A stretch of DNA of 9,535 bases, from positions 1-9,535 of the forward strand of contig DCGF01000027.1 of assembly GCA_002314555.1 (NCBI GenBank). Direction: 5' to 3'. The notes under the pieces are model-generated. The model was given only the letters and a program-made list of their open reading frames with translations, ran no database searches and had not been told where the DNA came from. The translations under genes and the position numbers were made by a program. Origin of the DNA: Ruminococcaceae bacterium UBA1785. GTDB taxonomy: Bacteria > Bacillota > Clostridia > Oscillospirales > Acutalibacteraceae. Shown here piece after piece: positions 6,734 through 9,535 of this stretch (positions are counted from its first letter, which is position 1; every line of letters begins with the position of its first letter).

Positions 6734-6762
6734 AATAATATAGAAGTGCAAAAATTGCACTT
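6712..6762. repeat. Pair of 19-bp palindromes 32 bp apart, candidate operators
   Basis: AAGTGCCAAAATGGCACTT (6712-6730) and AAGTGCAAAAATTGCACTT (6744-6762) are each perfect dyads of two 8-bp arms around AAA. They match at 17 of 19 positions and the two differences are symmetric, so each copy keeps its dyad. Starts are 32 bp apart, close to three turns of B-DNA, which puts both on one face of the helix. They lie just upstream of the MNT promoter, beside a gene encoding an HTH protein. The left copy doubles as the terminator stem. Confidence 0.6.
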
Positions 6763-6765
6763 TTG

Positions 6766-7278
6766 TTATCTTGCACACTCCGATGCTTCACCTATTAGGA
6801 TTTCAATGCCATGGCGAAGTGGTTCAATTATTGTTTCAAGATTCTCTATTACTGCCTTTGGAGAACCCGGTAAGTTAATAACTAAAGTGTTGTTTCTAAT
6901 ACCTGCATATGCACGTGAGAGCATTGCTTTATTTGTTATTTGCATTGATGCTGCGCGCATAGCTTCAGGAATACCAGGAACTTCTCTAGGGCAAACTGCC
7001 TTTGTAGCCTCAGGTGTCACATCACGCTGTGAAAAACCCGTACCACCTGTTGTAAAGAGAACGTTTGCGATATCTTCATCGGCGATTCTCTTAATCTCTT
7101 TTCTTATCTCATCAAAATCATCTGGAATGATTTTATAATCTACAACTTCATACCCATATGGTTCAATAAAGTCTTTGATTGCAGGACCTGAAAGATCTTC
7201 TCTTTCTCCCCTTGAGCCCTTATCAGACATAGTAAGGACAGCTGCTTTTATTTTTATTTGTTCTTTGTTTTCGTTCAT
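6766..7278 (-). CDS. mog: Molybdopterin adenylyltransferase (MogA/MoaB family)
   Basis: This enzyme activates molybdopterin by adenylating it with ATP, giving the substrate that MoeA then loads with metal. The 170-residue product has the family length and the signature block LFTTGGTGFSQRDVTPEAT (74-92), in which TGGTG and Asp86 match the nucleotide and catalytic motif of MogA, followed by PGIPEAMRAASM (101-112), SRAYAGIR (121-128) and the terminal LPGSPKAV (136-143). An acidic PDD (52-54) lies where MogA has its other important aspartate. The ATG at 7278 has a GAGGG ribosome binding site about 7 nt upstream and follows the moaE-like gene by 18 nt, so it shares that transcript. The first of the palindromes starts 3 nt after its stop codon. 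MogA and MoaB cannot be told apart with certainty from sequence. Confidence 0.93.
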   Translation of the reverse strand: MNENKEQIKIKAAVLTMSDKGSRGEREDLSGPAIKDFIEPYGYEVVDYKIIPDDFDEIRKEIKRIADEDIANVLFTTGGTGFSQRDVTPEATKAVCPREVPGIPEAMRAASMQITNKAMLSRAYAGIRNNTLVINLPGSPKAVIENLETIIEPLRHGIEILIGEASECAR

Positions 7279-7296
7279 AGTGTTCCCTCTAATATT

Positions 7297-7674
7297 TCAG
7301 TTCATCTCAAGTTCTTTTACACAATTACCCTTAATCTCATCCATAAGGAAGTTAAAAGCGTCTAGAGTATGCGGGCGTGTGTCGCCACCTATTAGCAAAT
7401 ACATGATATCGTCGCCAACATTTAGCTCGCCTGAACAAAGTTCAATTCGAACATAATAAATACCAGGCATTTCTTTTGCATGACTTATTGCCTTATCAAC
7501 CTTTTGCTGGTCGTGGGTAAAAATCATACCCGTAACAGGATCTGATTCTTTTCCCTCTCTAACCTGTGCTTTTGCAGTGCCTCGTACCACACCGTTATGG
7601 GTTAGGTACATTCCACATTTATCAGCATCAGGAGCACTTTTTGCATCATCGAGCCATTTATTTAAATCAACCAT
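7297..7674 (-). CDS. moaE: MoaE-like molybdopterin synthase large subunit
   Basis: A 125-residue protein that I align by eye with MoaE, the catalytic subunit of molybdopterin synthase, which takes sulphur from thiocarboxylated MoaD. Matching parts are LTHNGVVRG (24-32, MoaE 'VTF.GkVR'), SGELNVGDDI (81-90, 'GELwPGDEI') and the helix DAFNFLMDEIK (105-115, 'AFEAgqFIMDYLK'). Arg31 and Lys115 would equal the key Arg39 and Lys119 of E. coli. The His-Arg pair is instead TRPH (99-102), the second C-terminal lysine is at a different spacing, and the C-terminal tail is about 25 residues shorter. No MoaD gene is nearby. The ATG has AAGGAG 5 nt upstream, overlapping the moaA stop codon; the gap to moaA is 9 nt. 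The Moco operon context supports the call; the divergence leaves some doubt about mechanism. Confidence 0.75.
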   Translation of the reverse strand: MVDLNKWLDDAKSAPDADKCGMYLTHNGVVRGTAKAQVREGKESDPVTGMIFTHDQQKVDKAISHAKEMPGIYYVRIELCSGELNVGDDIMYLLIGGDTRPHTLDAFNFLMDEIKGNCVKELEMN

Positions 7675-7683
7675 TTTTACTCC

Positions 7684-8661
7684 TTAGCCGCCTATTTTAT
7701 TCATAGGTCTTTCTTCGATATCGTCAACACCAAAGTAGTCGTTAAATATGTGCTGCTTTGGTTTTTCTGCTACTGCATTTTCTATAGCTTTCTTGATCTC
7801 TTCATCAGTAGCACCAGAGCGCATCAAATCACGAAGAGAAACGCCCTTATCATACTGAAGGCAAAGCTTTAAAAATCCTTCCGCCGTGAGACGAACCCTA
7901 TTACAGTTCTCACAGAAACTACATGTCATAGCTGAAATTACACCAATAATTCCAACGAACCCCTCTGGCTTGTAATATTCGGCAGGGCCGTTTCCGTACT
8001 TTTCGGAAAGTTTATAGAGAGGTCCATAAACAGATGCAAGTGACTTTAAGACATCTTCCTTTTTCACACACTTCTCAAAATCGTTTTTGCCAACAGGCAT
8101 GTATTCAATAAAACGAACTGCTATGTTTAAGTCTTCGGCAAGACCTGCGATGCTTGCAAGCTCTGTGTCATTTACGCCTTTCATTGCTACGCAATTCACT
8201 TTAGTTTTAATTCCACTGGCCTCACAAAGTTTGATGGCCTCGATAACCTTTTCAAAGCCGTCGCGCCTTGTTATCTTTTTAAACTGCTCGGCGTTTAAAG
8301 TGTCGAGGCTTATGTTTACCGCATCGATGCCAGCGGCCTTTAACATTTCAAATTTTTCAGGAATCAAAATTCCGTTTGTAGTAATAGATACTGTTTCAAT
8401 TCCAGGAACTTTCTTTATATCAGCAATCAAACTTTCAATACCTTTACGAACTAAAGGCTCGCCGCCGGTTAGGCGAATATGTTTGATTCCGAGACTTGCA
8501 TATATTCCTACAAGTCGCATTATCTCTTCATATGAAAGAATGTCGCAGTGTGAAATAGGTTCAACACCCTCTTCTGGCATGCAATATACACAGCGAAGGT
8601 TGCACCTATCAGTTACAGATATTCTAAGATAATCTATGTTGCGTCCAAAACTATCTTTCAT
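7684..8661 (-). CDS. moaA: GTP 3',8-cyclase MoaA (radical SAM)
   Basis: MoaA starts Moco synthesis by cyclising GTP through a radical SAM reaction. The 325-residue product is complete. The SAM cluster motif CNLRCVYC is at 20-27 (Cys20, 24, 27), LTGGEPL at 64-70, and the second Fe-S cluster that binds substrate uses Cys250, Cys253 and Cys267 in SFCENCNRVRLTAEG plus LKLC. The basic residues Arg255 and Arg257 and the C-terminal Gly-Gly (MNKIGG), needed for catalysis in studied MoaA, are all present. An additional cysteine at 247 stands just before the second cluster, where many relatives have His or Ser. The ATG has AGGAG 5 nt upstream. It is the first gene of the moaA-moaE-mog unit, with its own extended -10 promoter and a short leader with no room for a Moco riboswitch. 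Confidence 0.96.
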   Translation of the reverse strand: MKDSFGRNIDYLRISVTDRCNLRCVYCMPEEGVEPISHCDILSYEEIMRLVGIYASLGIKHIRLTGGEPLVRKGIESLIADIKKVPGIETVSITTNGILIPEKFEMLKAAGIDAVNISLDTLNAEQFKKITRRDGFEKVIEAIKLCEASGIKTKVNCVAMKGVNDTELASIAGLAEDLNIAVRFIEYMPVGKNDFEKCVKKEDVLKSLASVYGPLYKLSEKYGNGPAEYYKPEGFVGIIGVISAMTCSFCENCNRVRLTAEGFLKLCLQYDKGVSLRDLMRSGATDEEIKKAIENAVAEKPKQHIFNDYFGVDDIEERPMNKIGG

Positions 8662-8691
8662 ACTTACTCCTAAAATTGAATAATTATAGTT

Positions 8692-8720
8692 ATTTTAACA
8701 TAAAGATGTAATAAAATAAA
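8692..8720 (-). promoter_or_regulatory. Putative moaA promoter (extended -10)
   Basis: On the minus strand TG-T-TAAAAT occupies 8700-8692 and the 17-nt-spaced -35 position (8720-8715, TTTATT) is a weak match. The predicted start near 8685 leaves a leader of about 25 nt before the moaA ATG. It lies directly after the terminator of the upstream gene. Confidence 0.55.
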
Positions 8721-8723
8721 GGA

Positions 8724-8759
8724 AAAAGGAGCTAGATGAATACTCATCTAGCTCCTTTT
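8724..8759 (-). terminator. Strong Rho-independent terminator of the upstream gene
   Basis: A perfect 16-bp stem (8724-8739 with 8744-8759) closes a 4-nt loop. On the minus strand it is followed by T, CC and a T-rich stretch. It lies about 20 nt beyond the stop codon at 8780 and separates that gene from moaA. The plus-strand side is also followed by T-rich sequence. Confidence 0.88.
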
Positions 8760-8779
8760 AATTTCAATTTGCTTATGAT

Positions 8780-9535
8780 TTAGTCGAGTGTTACAACAAT
8801 CTTATTAGCATGCTTTACAGATGCGCCCTGGTTTGTTTCAGTTACGAAACGCATTGGACCGTCAGCATTAGCTACAAGGCCTGTGTAACCTTCATCGTTC
8901 TCATCATATACAAGTGGATAGCCGTTTACAGCATAGCAAACAATAATTGGTTTGCGCTGTCCGTTGCCATCAACTACGCCCTTTTCAAGAGCTTCCATAC
9001 CAAAGATAGCAAGTAGGTCTTTTGAGTATCCATCACTTGCATAACCATTTACAGAAACTGGATTTGAGAGATCAAAGTCAGCACCTGCTGAGTATTTAAC
9101 GAGACCCCAGAAGTTGATACCTTCGCATGTGCCAAGGTCAAGAACTGAATAATCTGTACGCTCAACAAGGTCTGTCAAAGCTTCAAGTTCCTTAAGTGTA
9201 TACTCATAGCTCTTTTCTGTAGAGCCAGACTTGATAGTTACTGTGAATGTCTCATCAAGGAAACTTGTATAGAGATCCGATGCAGAGTGGTCCCAGCTTG
9301 CCATCTCAATAGTTGTAAGTTCAACCTTAACAACAGACTTGAGCTGCTTATCGTCAGTTACGAGCATAAGTGGGCCCTCTGACTCATCAAGAGGTGTACC
9401 AATCTTTATAGCCTTTGATACATCACCCTTACCGAAAGCAAGGAGTGGTGTTGTCTTATCATCGCCGGAGCGGAGGTCGCCAAGCTTAAATGTAGCAGTC
9501 TCACCATCTGATGTTGTGAAGATTACTTCATTTGT
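8780..9535 (-). CDS. C-terminal part of a protein with two tandem molybdopterin-oxidoreductase-fold-like domains (runs off right edge)
   Basis: The frame is open from the right edge to the stop at 8780, giving 251 residues; an ATG at 9367 is only an internal methionine. The last 175 residues resemble the fold of oxidoreductase molybdopterin-binding (sulfite-oxidase-like) domains: YEYTLKELEAL, then CEGINFWGLVKYSAG, then VNGYASDGYSKDL, then VCYAVNGYPL and ADGPMRFVTE, ending VKHANKIVV. The piece before it repeats the same ending: PLLAFGKG, EGPLMLVTDD, then LKSVVKVELT. So at least two copies lie in tandem. The usual cofactor-binding cysteine motif is not obvious, so Moco binding is uncertain. The acidic, Thr/Ser-rich composition suggests an exported protein, but the N-terminus is outside the window. 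It ends in its own terminator before the Moco operon. Domain identity is from pattern only. Confidence 0.6.
   Translation of the reverse strand, partial: TNEVIFTTSDGETATFKLGDLRSGDDKTTPLLAFGKGDVSKAIKIGTPLDESEGPLMLVTDDKQLKSVVKVELTTIEMASWDHSASDLYTSFLDETFTVTIKSGSTEKSYEYTLKELEALTDLVERTDYSVLDLGTCEGINFWGLVKYSAGADFDLSNPVSVNGYASDGYSKDLLAIFGMEALEKGVVDGNGQRKPIIVCYAVNGYPLVYDENDEGYTGLVANADGPMRFVTETNQGASVKHANKIVVTLD

Noticed and set aside
6722..7138. Open frame of 138 codons on the plus strand starting in the palindrome region
   Set aside because: It is antisense to mog, begins inside a terminator hairpin and has no credible ribosome binding site.
7297..7674. MOSC-domain protein, considered because such proteins are common in clostridial Moco operons
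   Set aside because: The order GVVRG, GELNVGDDI and DAFNFLMDEIK fits MoaE better, and no MOSC-type conserved cysteine region is seen.
8087..8632. Open frame of 181 codons on the plus strand
   Set aside because: It is exactly antisense to moaA and has no ribosome binding site or family pattern; moaA is unambiguous.
8662..8723. Moco riboswitch upstream of moaA
   Set aside because: The predicted leader is only about 25 nt and the remaining spacer is A+T-rich promoter sequence. There is no room for the structured Moco RNA motif.
8780..9367. Treating the ATG at 9367 as the start of a complete 195-residue protein
   Set aside because: The same frame stays open to the window edge, encodes a matching earlier domain repeat, and the ATG falls within that repeat. 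The gene is therefore 5'-truncated by the window.

Overview
The window comes from a low-to-moderate G+C Gram-positive-type anaerobe, most likely a clostridial member of the Bacillota. The clues are the strong AGGAGG-type ribosome binding sites, the A+T-rich promoters with extended -10 boxes, the lipoprotein-type peptide-binding protein, and a MoeA fused to a periplasmic-binding-protein-like domain, an architecture familiar from Clostridia. A low-G+C member of the Coriobacteriia cannot be excluded. No rRNA, tRNA, CRISPR array, insertion sequence or prophage gene was seen.

Layout from left to right. (1) Positions 2-520, minus strand: the N-terminal part of rmuC, running off the left edge. (2) Positions 642-2255, plus strand: an orphan family-5 solute-binding lipoprotein, transcribed divergently from rmuC. 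(3) A hairpin at 2260-2283 lies between convergent genes and can end transcription from both sides. (4) Positions 2288-8661, all minus strand: a molybdenum cofactor (Moco) cluster. In transcription order it is moaA, a moaE-like gene, mogA/moaB, an XRE-MNT plus HEPN toxin-antitoxin pair, moeA, a moeA-PBP fusion and moaC. (5) Positions 8780-9535, minus strand: the C-terminal part of a protein with two tandem domains resembling the molybdopterin-oxidoreductase fold, running off the right edge.

The Moco genes cover most of the pathway. MoaA and MoaC make cyclic pyranopterin monophosphate, the MoaE-like protein would help insert the dithiolene sulphurs, MogA adenylates molybdopterin, and one or both MoeA proteins insert the metal. 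No MoaD, MoeB or molybdate transporter gene is present here. The PBP-like domain on the second MoeA has no export signal and may bind molybdate or tungstate in the cytoplasm.

The most striking point is that the Moco cluster is interrupted by an HTH-nucleotidyltransferase (MNT) antitoxin gene and a HEPN (HepT, DUF86) toxin gene. The pair is not a detached insertion. It has a terminator-like hairpin in front, a near-consensus promoter one base after the hairpin's T-tract, and a HEPN stop codon that overlaps the GTG start of moeA by 7 nt. As read from the sequence, the toxin-antitoxin promoter would drive moeA, moeA-PBP and moaC, separating them from moaA-moaE-mogA. Two 19-bp perfect palindromes that differ by a symmetric pair of substitutions lie exactly 32 bp apart upstream of that promoter. 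They are candidate operators for the antitoxin's HTH domain.
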